A DNA stretch of 64,000 bases, taken from NCBI GenBank assembly GCA_044426085.1, contig JAWXUU010000009.1:1-64000 (forward strand), read 5' to 3'. The notes beneath the pieces are model-generated. The model was not told the DNA's origin. It ran no database searches and was given only the letters and a program-made list of their open reading frames with translations. Origin of the DNA: JAWXUU01 sp044426085. GTDB lineage: Bacteria; Bacillota; Clostridia; Christensenellales; CAMQZB01. The position numbers were made by a program, and so were the translations under genes. Positions 43,791 to 51,360 of this stretch are shown here, one piece after another (position 1 is the first letter of the stretch; each line of letters begins with the position of its first letter).

Positions 43791-43819
43791 AGTATACATT
43801 TATCCAGAAAAAAAAGCAA
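43791..43819 (-). promoter_or_regulatory. Sigma-A promoter of rpsB-tsf
   Basis: The minus strand reads TTGCTT-N17-TATACT. It lies about 100 bases before the rpsB start, upstream of the structured leader. Confidence 0.7.
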
Positions 43820-43980
43820 GTGTTTTTTAATTATTTTATGCTTTTTATTGCTTTTTTTAGCGATTTTTTTACTTTTTTCATCAATGAATATTTTTACACC
43901 TTTATTTTGATATTTTGCCGTGCAAATTTTGTCGAGCATTCATCTTTATAAATTTAATTTTATATTTTTTTGTTTTTTTG

Positions 43981-44009
43981 TTGCATTTTTTCTTTCTTGC
44001 ATATATAAT
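43981..44009 (+). promoter_or_regulatory. Sigma-A promoter of the membrane protein pair
   Basis: The sequence is TTGCAT-N17-TATAAT, 77 bases before the ATG at 44086. The stretch 43820-43980 between the divergent promoters is A/T-rich and holds no gene I can support. Confidence 0.75.
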
Positions 44010-44085
44010 GATAAAGAAACTCACGCAATTTTTTGCATAAATTTTTGCTTGAGTCACTAAATATCGAAATTTTTATGGAGTATAT

Positions 44086-44904
44086 ATGAAATATTTTAGA
44101 AATACAACCAAATATGTTTTCCGCAATTTTCCAATGTTGCTTTTGTTTGCATTTATCCCTGCGATAATTTTATGCTTCACTGGTAATATATGGAAATTCG
44201 TGGCTTTCTTTGCAAATTCAAACGCGGTTTCATTATCCTTTGGTCAAATATACAGTTATTTTTCATTCATGTTTGGAGAATCTGTGTTGCTTGGACTTTT
44301 AGGCATTTTTGTGGTGGCATTTTTCGCTTCACTCACATTTTCTGCCATTGAAAGACACATGAAAATCGGCAAGATTTCTATTTCTAGACCATTCGCAAGG
44401 GTGGACGAAACAATTCTTGCGGTTTTGCCTGTTTTTGCTTTTTACATAATCATGCTCGAATTTTGCGCGCTTTTCAACACTACTATCATCGTTTGTGCGG
44501 GGCTTGTTTCTTCGACGTTTGCAAGCGTTGTTGCTGTTGTTTCTACACTTGTGATTTACGGCGCTAGCATTGTTGTGGCTGTGCAAATCATCTTCTGGAT
44601 TCCATCCATGATTGTTCTTGGATATCCGCTTAAATCTGCTTTGATTTTTTCGATGAATTCCATTTCGGGCAAAACTTCATACGCTTTTAAACACTTCGCA
44701 ATAAGCATTATTCTCGGCACGGTGATTTCAGGTTGTGCATACGTTTTCCTTTCTGGAATAATAGGTGCTTTCACACCGCTTATTATCACAGCTGTTTATT
44801 TGCTTTTGTTTATGTTTATTATATCTTATTCTATGGTGGCGTTTTTCGACGTTGCTGAAGAGACGAGAAACGATATCAAAGGCAAGAAAAATTACATCAC
44901 ATAG
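44086..44904 (+). CDS. Polytopic membrane protein, unknown function (first of a pair)
   Basis: The protein has 272 residues and about six membrane helices (roughly 17-38, 63-85, 100-125, 135-165, 200-222, 230-255). Between helices lie short basic or amphipathic loops (RHMKIGKISISRPFARVDE). The segment SMIVLGYPLKSALIFSMNSI resembles a matching segment in the next protein (KSFKRGYALSLSKG), so the two may be distant relatives. I do not recognise a family with confidence; YciC-like or glycosyl-lipid related membrane domains are possible. It precedes the second gene by 36 bases and shares its promoter. Confidence 0.7.
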   Translation: MKYFRNTTKYVFRNFPMLLLFAFIPAIILCFTGNIWKFVAFFANSNAVSLSFGQIYSYFSFMFGESVLLGLLGIFVVAFFASLTFSAIERHMKIGKISISRPFARVDETILAVLPVFAFYIIMLEFCALFNTTIIVCAGLVSSTFASVVAVVSTLVIYGASIVVAVQIIFWIPSMIVLGYPLKSALIFSMNSISGKTSYAFKHFAISIILGTVISGCAYVFLSGIIGAFTPLIITAVYLLLFMFIISYSMVAFFDVAEETRNDIKGKKNYIT

Positions 44905-44940
44905 CACTGTGAAACTTCGTTTTGCTTTAGGGGGGTTTAT

Positions 44941-45888
44941 ATGTATTTGAAAAATACTTTCAATGTGTTTTCTTCCAATTTCACATTGACATTCAAACTT
45001 TTATTTTATAAATTTATCGTTGCAAGCATTTGCGTGGGCATCGGTTTTGCAACTATTTTGCCACTTTTTGAGCCTGTTGTTTACGACATGCAACAAGCGG
45101 GCGTGTTTGATACTGTTGCACTGCTCTCGCAAAGCGTAAGCGATTTCACGCTGTTTTCCGACAGTGTTTCTGCTGAACTTTTGCTATCTATCACTGCGAT
45201 TAAAGAAATCTTGATTTATCATTCTTCAAGCCTTATGGCGATTTATCTTGGGTTTGGGGTTTTGTTGCTTATTTGGTATTTATGCTCTTCTGCAATCGAC
45301 GTTGCAATGTGCGAAGTTATCAACTTTTTTTGCAAGCAAAAAACTAAACGCAGTTTGGTGGCTTGTTTTATCACTAGGTTTGTTGAGGTTTGCAAATACA
45401 CTTTCTTTAAACTGTTCTTGATTTTGCCTGTGGAAATTTTTATTTTCATTTTGGCGGGGGCGGTTTACGTTTTCAATATCGGCGGAATCTTTTCGACATC
45501 ACTTGCAATCACTGTTATTTACATTCTGATTCCACTTAAAAATCAATTTACTTGCCTTTTTGCACCTTGCCTTGTGAATTCATCTGACGGCGTGTTCAAA
45601 AGCTTCAAGCGTGGTTATGCACTCTCTTTATCAAAGGGGGTTAAGGTTTATTCTTCCAACCTTTTCATTATGATTATGGGAATTATGTTCTGCACTATCG
45701 CATCTATTTCTTCACTCGGCGCACTGTCGCTTTATTCCTTCGCCATTTACGCGGTTTTCTATAAATGCTACACCATGACGCTTTATTACAACCTAGCCGG
45801 CGTGAGATTCTATTCCGACAGCGAAACCATCGTGACACCTTATATCGTGAAGGTTCAGGAAGGGGATTATGTTATTGATTTGCTGTAA
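44941..45888 (+). CDS. Polytopic membrane protein, unknown function (second of a pair)
   Basis: The protein has 315 residues with about six membrane helices (roughly 15-40, 95-120, 150-180, 185-200, 230-260, 262-285). A hydrophilic stretch (residues 45-95) lies between the first two. The last 30 residues (RFYSDSETIVTPYIVKVQEG) are soluble. GGGGGGTTTAT precedes the ATG. It probably works with the preceding protein, perhaps as a transporter or scaffold; function unknown. Confidence 0.7.
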   Translation: MYLKNTFNVFSSNFTLTFKLLFYKFIVASICVGIGFATILPLFEPVVYDMQQAGVFDTVALLSQSVSDFTLFSDSVSAELLLSITAIKEILIYHSSSLMAIYLGFGVLLLIWYLCSSAIDVAMCEVINFFCKQKTKRSLVACFITRFVEVCKYTFFKLFLILPVEIFIFILAGAVYVFNIGGIFSTSLAITVIYILIPLKNQFTCLFAPCLVNSSDGVFKSFKRGYALSLSKGVKVYSSNLFIMIMGIMFCTIASISSLGALSLYSFAIYAVFYKCYTMTLYYNLAGVRFYSDSETIVTPYIVKVQEGDYVIDLL

Positions 45889-45969
45889 AAAGAGAGTTGT
45901 TACTAGATACGAAATTAAAACTAGGTCGGCGTTGGTTGCCTAGGTTTGAATTTCTGCACCACCTTATAG

Positions 45970-46185
45970 AATTAAAAATTAAAAATTAAAAATTGTGGTA
46001 AGCACTCGCTTTGCTCGTGCATACTATTATTTAGAAATTTAAAAGGAGCATTACTTGCTAATAGTAACGCTCCTTTCGTCTTATCTAATATTGAATGCAC
46101 AGGGAGCTTCGCTCCCGTGCTTTACCACAATTTTTAATTTTTATCGAGCTCGCAGAGCGAAGCCTGTTTTTAATTTTTAATTTTT
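45970..46185. repeat. Full copy of the GTGGTAA inverted-repeat element with companion palindrome
   Basis: The left arm is GCACTCGCTTTGCTCGTGC, the central hairpin GGAGCATTACT / AGTAACGCTCC, and the right arm has inner stem AGGGAGCTTCGCTCCC followed by TTTACCACAATTTTTAATT. GAGCTCGCAGAGCGAAGC follows at about 46147. It lies between convergent genes; nothing else is seen from 45889 to 46232. Confidence 0.9.
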
Positions 46186-46232
46186 TAAAGTGATGCAGAA
46201 TTTCAAAACCAGTCAACCCCATCCCCACTTCT

Positions 46233-46904
46233 CTATTCAAACGATACAATTGCTCCGTTGATTTTGAAGCCTAGGCTTGTGAATTTTGCTTCGTATTCTG
46301 TGATTATGTTTTCTTCTTGCCATTCGGCGTGAAGATCCCGCGTGACGAAGTGCATATTCGCACCGATTTCTTCATACTGCGTGAGTGAGAAATCAAAAAA
46401 GTCTTTATCGTCTGTTTTTTGATACAGCTTGCCACCTTGTTTTAGCAGTGCTTTATAGCTTTGCAAAAATCCAACGTATGTTAGTCTGCTCTTATAATAC
46501 GCCTTTTTTTGATACGGCGTTGAAAAGTTTAAAATCACCCTTTCGATGCTTCCTTCAGCGATGTATTTTTCAAGGTATTCCGCACCTGTGCAAAGAAACT
46601 TGAGGTTTGGCAAATCAAGCGGTTTTGCCAGTTCACAGGCGTCGATAAGCACGTTTGAGATGTATTCCACCGCCAAGATATTGATTTCGGGATGACGCTT
46701 TGCATGCTCGATTGCATAACCGCCTTTGCCACAGCCAATTTCGAGATACACGGGGTTGTCGTTGCCAAAGATTTGCTTGAAATCTAGCAGTTCTTTGTTT
46801 GCTTTTGCAACTCTTGCGTCGGCTTCCGCCTTATTTATTTCTATCCAAAGACCTTTGAATGTTTCAAAGCGTTCATCTAGATGTCTTTTTCTGCGCATTC
46901 TCAT
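46233..46904 (-). CDS. trmB: tRNA (guanine-N7)-methyltransferase TrmB
   Basis: The protein has 223 residues. It makes m7G46 in tRNA. SAM motif I is YLEIGCGKGGYAIEHAKRHP (about residues 54-73); IERVILNFSTPYQKKAYYKSR corresponds to the family's LNFSDPWPKKRHxKRR region, with Thr-Pro-Tyr in place of Asp-Pro-Trp, a deviation from consensus. It opens with MRMRRKRHLDERFE. AAAGGAGAACTAAGGC stands before the ATG. Confidence 0.92.
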   Translation of the reverse strand: MRMRRKRHLDERFETFKGLWIEINKAEADARVAKANKELLDFKQIFGNDNPVYLEIGCGKGGYAIEHAKRHPEINILAVEYISNVLIDACELAKPLDLPNLKFLCTGAEYLEKYIAEGSIERVILNFSTPYQKKAYYKSRLTYVGFLQSYKALLKQGGKLYQKTDDKDFFDFSLTQYEEIGANMHFVTRDLHAEWQEENIITEYEAKFTSLGFKINGAIVSFE

Positions 46905-46939
46905 GCCTTAGTTCTCCTTTGGGATTTGTAATAAAAAAA

Positions 46940-46963
46940 CTTCCTCAAAAAAATTTGAGGAAG
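46940..46963 (-). terminator. Terminator of rpsF-ssb-rpsR
   Basis: The stem CTTCCTCAAA / TTTGAGGAAG with loop AAAA is followed on the minus strand by TTTTTTT. It lies 11 bases past the rpsR stop. Confidence 0.88.
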
Positions 46964-46973
46964 TCAGTTTCAA

Positions 46974-47222
46974 TTATTCACCTTTGAATGGTAGAAGTGC
47001 CATAACTCTTGCTCTTTTGATTGCTGAGCTTAGTTCTCTTTGATGTTTTGCACAAACGCCACTCATACGTCTTGGTATGATTTTTCCCTTTTCTGTGATG
47101 AATTTTTTCAAAGTTGCAACATCTTTATAGTCAATTTCTCCGAATTTCTCAACGCAGAATAGGCAAACTTTTTTACGTGGAATTTTCTTATATGGACGTT
47201 TTTGTCCTTGTTCGATAGCCAT
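46974..47222 (-). CDS. rpsR: 30S ribosomal protein S18
   Basis: The protein has 82 residues. It reads CLFCVEKFGEIDYKDVATLK then FITEKGKIIPRRMSGVCAKHQ, the S18 core that binds S6 and 16S rRNA, with REL...AIKRARVMALLPF at the end. Zinc-type Cys are retained. Last gene of rpsF-ssb-rpsR. Confidence 0.97.
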   Translation of the reverse strand: MAIEQGQKRPYKKIPRKKVCLFCVEKFGEIDYKDVATLKKFITEKGKIIPRRMSGVCAKHQRELSSAIKRARVMALLPFKGE

Positions 47223-47263
47223 TGAATGCCCTCCTTATTTATTTTGATATGGTTTTCTATTTC

Positions 47264-47692
47264 CTAGAAAGGAAGATCTTCATCTTCCACCGGACGCATG
47301 TCTGACATGCTTGTCTTGTTTCCTACTTCTTTAGGTTGTCTGTTATAGCTTGGTGCTGGTGCTCCGCCTTCTTCTTGACCCTTAGGTGTCAAAAATTCAA
47401 CGTCGTCTGCTGAAATGTCTGTGAAATATCTTGTCACTCCGTCTTTTTCTGATTGAGAAATTTGGATTGAACCTGAAACGGCAACTTTGCTGCCTTTTTT
47501 CAAATATCTTACACAGTTATCAGCGAGTCCTCGCCAACAAACTACACTCAAAAAATCTGTTTCTCTTTCGCCATTCGCATTTGCAAATCTTCTTGATACA
47601 GCAACTGTGAATCTGCAATATGAGATTCCAGATGTTGTGACTTGTCCTTCAGGATCTCTTGTCAAGTTCCCAACGATAAATACTTTATTCAT
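47264..47692 (-). CDS. ssb: Single-stranded DNA-binding protein
   Basis: The protein has 142 residues. The N-terminal OB fold starts MNKVFIVGNLTRDPEGQVTT with FTVAVSRRFANANGERETDFLSVVCWRG (key part ETDFLSVVCWRG). The short Gly/Pro-rich linker ends in DEDLPF, the partner-binding acidic tip. I prefer the ATG at 47692, correctly spaced from AGAGGGG; a GTG two codons earlier is also open. Confidence 0.96.
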   Translation of the reverse strand: MNKVFIVGNLTRDPEGQVTTSGISYCRFTVAVSRRFANANGERETDFLSVVCWRGLADNCVRYLKKGSKVAVSGSIQISQSEKDGVTRYFTDISADDVEFLTPKGQEEGGAPAPSYNRQPKEVGNKTSMSDMRPVEDEDLPF

Positions 47693-47711
47693 AGTCACAC
47701 CCCTCTTAGGA

Positions 47712-48170
47712 TTATTCTTGCGCTGGAGCTACTTCTTCAGTGGCTGGAGCTTCTTGAGCTGGAGCTTCTTCTGTTGCTGGAGCAACTTCTGGAGCAACTT
47801 GTGCTACAACTGGAGCTGCTGCTGGAGCAGATTCTCTTGTTGGTCTTGGAGCTCTTGGTTTTCTTACTGCCAATGTCTTTTTGTTTTCGATAACATTTGT
47901 GATCATTTCGCGAACGTAAGCTTCGTTTAGGCCCATTCTTCTTTTAAGTTCAAGCAACAATGATGGATCAAGTTCAAATTTGATCAATACATAGAAACCT
48001 TCATTCTTATAGTTGATTGGATAAGCGAATTTTTTCATACCCCACTTTTCAACTTCGATGATTGCACCGTTATTTTCTGTGATGTAAGCTTCAACCTTTG
48101 CGATTGCTTCTTCCCTTTTTTCTTCTACAACATCTTTATCGATGATAAAAAGAATTTCATACTTTTTCAT
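47712..48170 (-). CDS. rpsF: 30S ribosomal protein S6 with an Ala/Pro/Glu-rich tail
   Basis: The protein has 152 residues. The S6 fold covers about residues 1-95: MKKYEILFIIDKDVVEEKRE, NNGAIIEVEKWGMKKFAYPI, GFYVLIKFELD. A low-complexity tail of about 50 residues (PAAAPVVAQVAPEVAPATEE...) follows, longer than the usual S6 extension. It is the first gene of the operon; ssb follows after 19 bases. Confidence 0.95.
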   Translation of the reverse strand: MKKYEILFIIDKDVVEEKREEAIAKVEAYITENNGAIIEVEKWGMKKFAYPINYKNEGFYVLIKFELDPSLLLELKRRMGLNEAYVREMITNVIENKKTLAVRKPRAPRPTRESAPAAAPVVAQVAPEVAPATEEAPAQEAPATEEVAPAQE

Positions 48171-48260
48171 ATAGTTTCACCTCCTCGTGGACTTTGGCTT
48201 TCCATTCCTTGGAAAGCAAGGATGCATGACTGTCTGTCATACCCGAATATATTATCAAAA
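48171..48260 (-). promoter_or_regulatory. Leader of rpsF (candidate S6:S18-type or other structured leader)
   Basis: Before the AGGAGGTGAAAC ribosome binding site the RNA can form CTTTCC / GGAAAG and an upstream ATGAC / GTCAT stem. Ribosomal-protein leaders that bind S6:S18 are known at this spot in many bacteria, but I cannot make out the diagnostic bulge, so the type is unproven. The remaining spacer to 48312 is A/T-rich. Confidence 0.4.
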
Positions 48261-48312
48261 AATATTCAAAAAAGCAAGCAAAATTGCCTGCTTTTATTAG
48301 CTTTTTTATAGT

Positions 48313-48582
48313 TTAGTCTAGTTTTTGTGCCTTTTTTGTTAATCTATACTTCTTTTGCGTCGCAAGCCCACCGCGAATGTGCCTTATCGACAAATTATAC
48401 TTCAAAACCTTTGCAACCTTTTTATATCGATTGTAATCAATTTCGCAAAGTCTTTCGCTCATATCCTTGTGTACTGTAGACTTGGAAACGTCAAAAACTT
48501 TGGCGGTTTCACGCACTGTTTTACCCGTTGCAATTATATAATCCGCAATCTCCAAAATGCGGTCTTTGATATATTCTTTCAT
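48313..48582 (-). CDS. spoIIID: Sporulation transcription factor SpoIIID
   Basis: The protein has 89 residues. Mother-cell DNA-binding regulator: RILEIADYIIATGKTVRETA, then helix-turn-helix VFDVSKSTVHKDMSERL, and a basic C-terminal helix (HIRGGLATQKKYRLTKKAQ), all as in SpoIIID. I start at the ATG at 48582 after GGGGTGGGA; a GTG two codons earlier is open. With spoIVB it shows that the organism carries sporulation genes. Confidence 0.95.
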   Translation of the reverse strand: MKEYIKDRILEIADYIIATGKTVRETAKVFDVSKSTVHKDMSERLCEIDYNRYKKVAKVLKYNLSIRHIRGGLATQKKYRLTKKAQKLD

Positions 48583-48639
48583 TCCCACCCCATATGTGTA
48601 TGGTAGATTATATGGGGATTTTGCGGGATTTAGAACTGG

Positions 48640-48840
48640 TTATTTCGCTTCGCTGACTATTTTATCTATGTCTTCAAATGCATTTTCCAATCTTTCTGTG
48701 TGGTATAATTCATACATATCATATATAAAATCTTTTATTTCAAGGCTATTCCACATCTTTAAAACTTCTGTTGCCGTTGTGTTTTTATAATCTGCATATC
48801 TTTCGATTAGATATATAAAAAATTCAGATTCTTTGCTCAT
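48640..48840 (-). CDS. Small DUF3791-type protein
   Basis: The protein has 66 residues. FFIYLIERYADYKNTTATEV and FIYDMYELYHTERLENAFED fit the DUF3791 family of small proteins that occur in accessory gene groups of gut Firmicutes. Function unknown; such genes are often next to DUF3990 or toxin-like genes. Its start overlaps the upstream gene by 4 bases (ATGA), so the two are translated together. Confidence 0.72.
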   Translation of the reverse strand: MSKESEFFIYLIERYADYKNTTATEVLKMWNSLEIKDFIYDMYELYHTERLENAFEDIDKIVSEAK

Positions 48841-49085
48841 GCTTGCACCTCGATATATTGTGATTTGCGTGGATCACCTTGATTTTTTTCGCTCTCCCAC
48901 ATATCAAAAACAATAAGGTGACTCATTTTGTAGATTTCAAGTTCTTTATCAAGTAGCATTTGATATGTTTCCGAACAAATAAACTGCTCTATTGCATCCT
49001 TTTCTGATAATCCATATTTATCAATTATCAATTTGATAACTTGATTATCAAAAAAATTTCTTGTTCTCACTGGTATTTTCTTCAT
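48837..49085 (-). CDS. Small unknown protein coupled to the DUF3791-type gene
   Basis: This 82-residue acidic-basic mixed protein contains VIKLIIDKYGLSEKDAIEQF and LIVFDMWESEKNQGDPRKSQ. Its composition and 4-base overlap with the next gene suggest a two-gene module. It resembles proteins found beside DUF3791 genes, but I cannot name a family. It follows the Fic remnant by 106 bases of spacer. Confidence 0.65.
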   Translation of the reverse strand: MKKIPVRTRNFFDNQVIKLIIDKYGLSEKDAIEQFICSETYQMLLDKELEIYKMSHLIVFDMWESEKNQGDPRKSQYIEVQA

Positions 49086-49191
49086 AAATTTTCACTTTCC
49101 TTAAACGTTACGTATTCTAATGCTTTAGCTTACAAAAAAAGCATATTTATCAGTTAAGTTTTGAGGCAACAGCTTTCTTACAGCTTCTCCT

Positions 49192-49671
49192 TTATAATTT
49201 AATCAAATCTTCAGTTTTATAAGCATAATAGCCTTCATAATTATAGCTTGCGTCTATTCCTTTCATATAGACTTTTCTGTTATCTATATCTTTGGTTAAT
49301 GCTTGTTTTAAAATATATTTTATTTCGGTATCTTTTATTGGACTTCTTTCCATCGCGAGAAGATAATCGGTTTCATCAACCTTGCTCCAATCGACAACTT
49401 GCTTTATGTTTGATTTCAACATAAGGTCGAGCCAAATTCTTGTTGCTCTGCCATTGCCTTTTGCGATGTTGACTTTTCTTATCTCGCCTGCGAAGTCATA
49501 TATTTCACCAAATAGATATTTGTGAATTAGCGCAAGCGAAGAAAACTTACCCGCTTCCAAACTATCCAAAATTCTTTTATCAAAAAGTTCCAATGCTTTT
49601 TTCTTGCTTATTTGCTCTTCTGATAATGCCAATTCAGATTCTGTTGTTATCCCCAATTTATTTTCTAGCAT
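49192..49671 (-). pseudogene. Fic/Doc-family protein with an internal deletion removing the active-site motif
   Basis: The protein has 159 residues. The N-terminal half matches Fic proteins up to YDFAGEIRKVNIAKGN, and the C-terminal half matches from NGRATRIWLDLML on (VVDWSKVDETDYLLAMERSP, VYMKGIDASYNYEGYY). The intervening roughly 45 residues, including the His-Pro-Phe part of the HPFxxGNGR catalytic motif, are missing and the frame is kept. It should not transfer AMP. The break is at a shared GN, suggesting deletion between short repeats. I start at the ATG at 49671 with AAGGGGCGATT before it. Confidence 0.8.
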
Positions 49672-49773
49672 AATCGCCCCTTTTGTTTTCTTATATATAT
49701 TATACCATATTTTACTTAGTTTTGCAATATAATTATAAAATTTCAAAACAAAAGCATGTTGAATTTTAAAACA

Positions 49774-49801
49774 AAAGCCACCAAGTTTTGTTGGTGGCTT
49801 T
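49774..49801 (-). terminator. Terminator after the first iron alcohol dehydrogenase
   Basis: The perfect stem AAAGCCACCAA / TTGGTGGCTTT with a 6-base loop is followed on the minus strand by TGTTTTAAAA. It lies 16 bases past the stop. Confidence 0.85.
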
Positions 49802-49817
49802 GGGATTATTTATTTAC

Positions 49818-51005
49818 TTATTTACACATTTCGTAGATTTTTACGATTTCTTCTTTTGTGATTGGTTTTGGACCAGGAGTTGTGTTTGGTTCTGTTGCTG
49901 GGAACATTCTTACAACGTCGTCTGCCATTCTTTCGAATTGGTCGGCTGGAATGCCAACATCTGAAAGAGTTAGGAACGCTTCTGATTCTTTGAACCATTT
50001 TGCAACTTCAACTGCTAGCATTTTTGCAGCAACAGCGTCGTCTTGTTCAGTAACACCGAAACATCTTCTTGCTAGTTTAGCCCATCTTGCAGGCAAAACA
50101 TCAGCCATCAATTCAAGGTATGGTGGCATAACGATAGTCATTCCTCTGCCGTGTGCCAAATCATAGACTCCGCTTAGCGGCATTTCGATTGAGTGCATTG
50201 GAATGCAACCTGTTCTTCCAAGCGCTTGGATACCTGACCAACCGAAGATTGAGCAAAGCGCGAGTTGACCACGAACTTCCAAATCTTTTGGATTTTCCAA
50301 AACTTTCACGAAATTTTCTTTGAGCGTGAGAATCATGCCTTCTGTTTGTCTGTCTGCAAATTCTGATTCTGCATGGCTTGAAAGGTAATGTTCGATTAGA
50401 TGTGAGAAGATATCAAGACAGCAATCTTTTGTGATTGAAACTGGCACTGATGTGAGCAAAGCTGGATCAAGAAGAGCCACTTTTGGGTATCTATATGGAG
50501 AGCGAGAGAAGCTTTTTTCGCCTGTTTCGCTGTTTGTTAGAACGCCACCCGCGTTACATTCTGAACCTGAAGCTGAGATTGTTGGAATAGCGATGATTGG
50601 GAATGCACCAGTATATTCTCTTGGCACTCTGCTTCCAAGAACAACGTAGTCCCAACATTTTCCACCTGAATATGCAACAGCTGCGATATATTTTGAACCG
50701 TCGATAACACTTCCGCCACCAAGCGCAACAACAAAGTCGCAGTTTTCAGCTTTGAACATATCAACAGCTTTGTCGATTGTGTGTTCTTTTGGGTTTGGTT
50801 CGATACCAGTGAATGTCACAAATTCGATACCAGCTTCTGTTAGTGATGCTTCAACAGTGTCGATGATTGGATCAAGGAAACCGCCTCTTGCATACGTTGC
50901 AATCATTGCTTTCTTGCCGTATGCTTTTGCGATTGTGCCAAGTTCTTTGACTCTGCCTTCACCATAAACAAGTTCTGTTGGAAAATTCCAATTAAAATTA
51001 GTCAT
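49818..51005 (-). CDS. Iron-containing (group III) alcohol dehydrogenase, copy 1
   Basis: The protein has 395 residues. It reduces aldehydes/ketones or oxidises alcohols with NAD(P)H. NADP-binding region VALGGGSVIDGSKYIAA (about residues 93-109), PTISASGSECNAGGVLTN, and the metal ligands in DIFSHLIEHYLSSHAES and HSIEMPLSGVYDLAHGRGM (conserved His). Butanol-dehydrogenase-like in layout. A second member (52430-53614) lies close by on the other strand. Confidence 0.93.
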   Translation of the reverse strand: MTNFNWNFPTELVYGEGRVKELGTIAKAYGKKAMIATYARGGFLDPIIDTVEASLTEAGIEFVTFTGIEPNPKEHTIDKAVDMFKAENCDFVVALGGGSVIDGSKYIAAVAYSGGKCWDYVVLGSRVPREYTGAFPIIAIPTISASGSECNAGGVLTNSETGEKSFSRSPYRYPKVALLDPALLTSVPVSITKDCCLDIFSHLIEHYLSSHAESEFADRQTEGMILTLKENFVKVLENPKDLEVRGQLALCSIFGWSGIQALGRTGCIPMHSIEMPLSGVYDLAHGRGMTIVMPPYLELMADVLPARWAKLARRCFGVTEQDDAVAAKMLAVEVAKWFKESEAFLTLSDVGIPADQFERMADDVVRMFPATEPNTTPGPKPITKEEIVKIYEMCK

Positions 51006-51142
51006 ATAATACTCCTCAGATTTTATTTTTTATATTCGACAATAATTATACAGCATTTTTTTGCATTTTGCAATGGTTTTTTATATTTTTATAAAAATTA
51101 ACCAATTAAACAAAAGCTTTGCGCCATTGCTTTTAATCTAGC

Positions 51143-51298
51143 TTATTCTTCATATTCGCCGTATTCGCAACCTATGTTTTTCGCTTTGATTTCATCGATT
51201 AGTTCGTTGCCTTTATAGAGTTTGATTGTGCCGACGCCGTTTCCGCCGTTCCAGAGGCGCTTGTGGTGTTTTTCGCCGTCTGGCGATTCATAGTTCAC
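51143..51298 (-). pseudogene. Gene fragment or tiny gene of about 51 codons, unknown
   Basis: A minus-strand frame ending at 51143 reads VNYESPDGEKHHKRLWNGGN then GVGTIKLYKGNELIDEIKAK and ends in EYGEYEE. It is richer in G and C than the spacer around it and uses gene-like codons, yet there is no ribosome binding site and only a weak GTG start. It looks like the C-terminal end of a lost gene. I could not name the family. Nothing else is seen in 51006-51360. Confidence 0.45.
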
Positions 51299-51360
51299 CT
51301 GTCAACATGAATGCATTTCTGTTTATATCGCTTTTATTAAACATATATCACCACAAAAAG

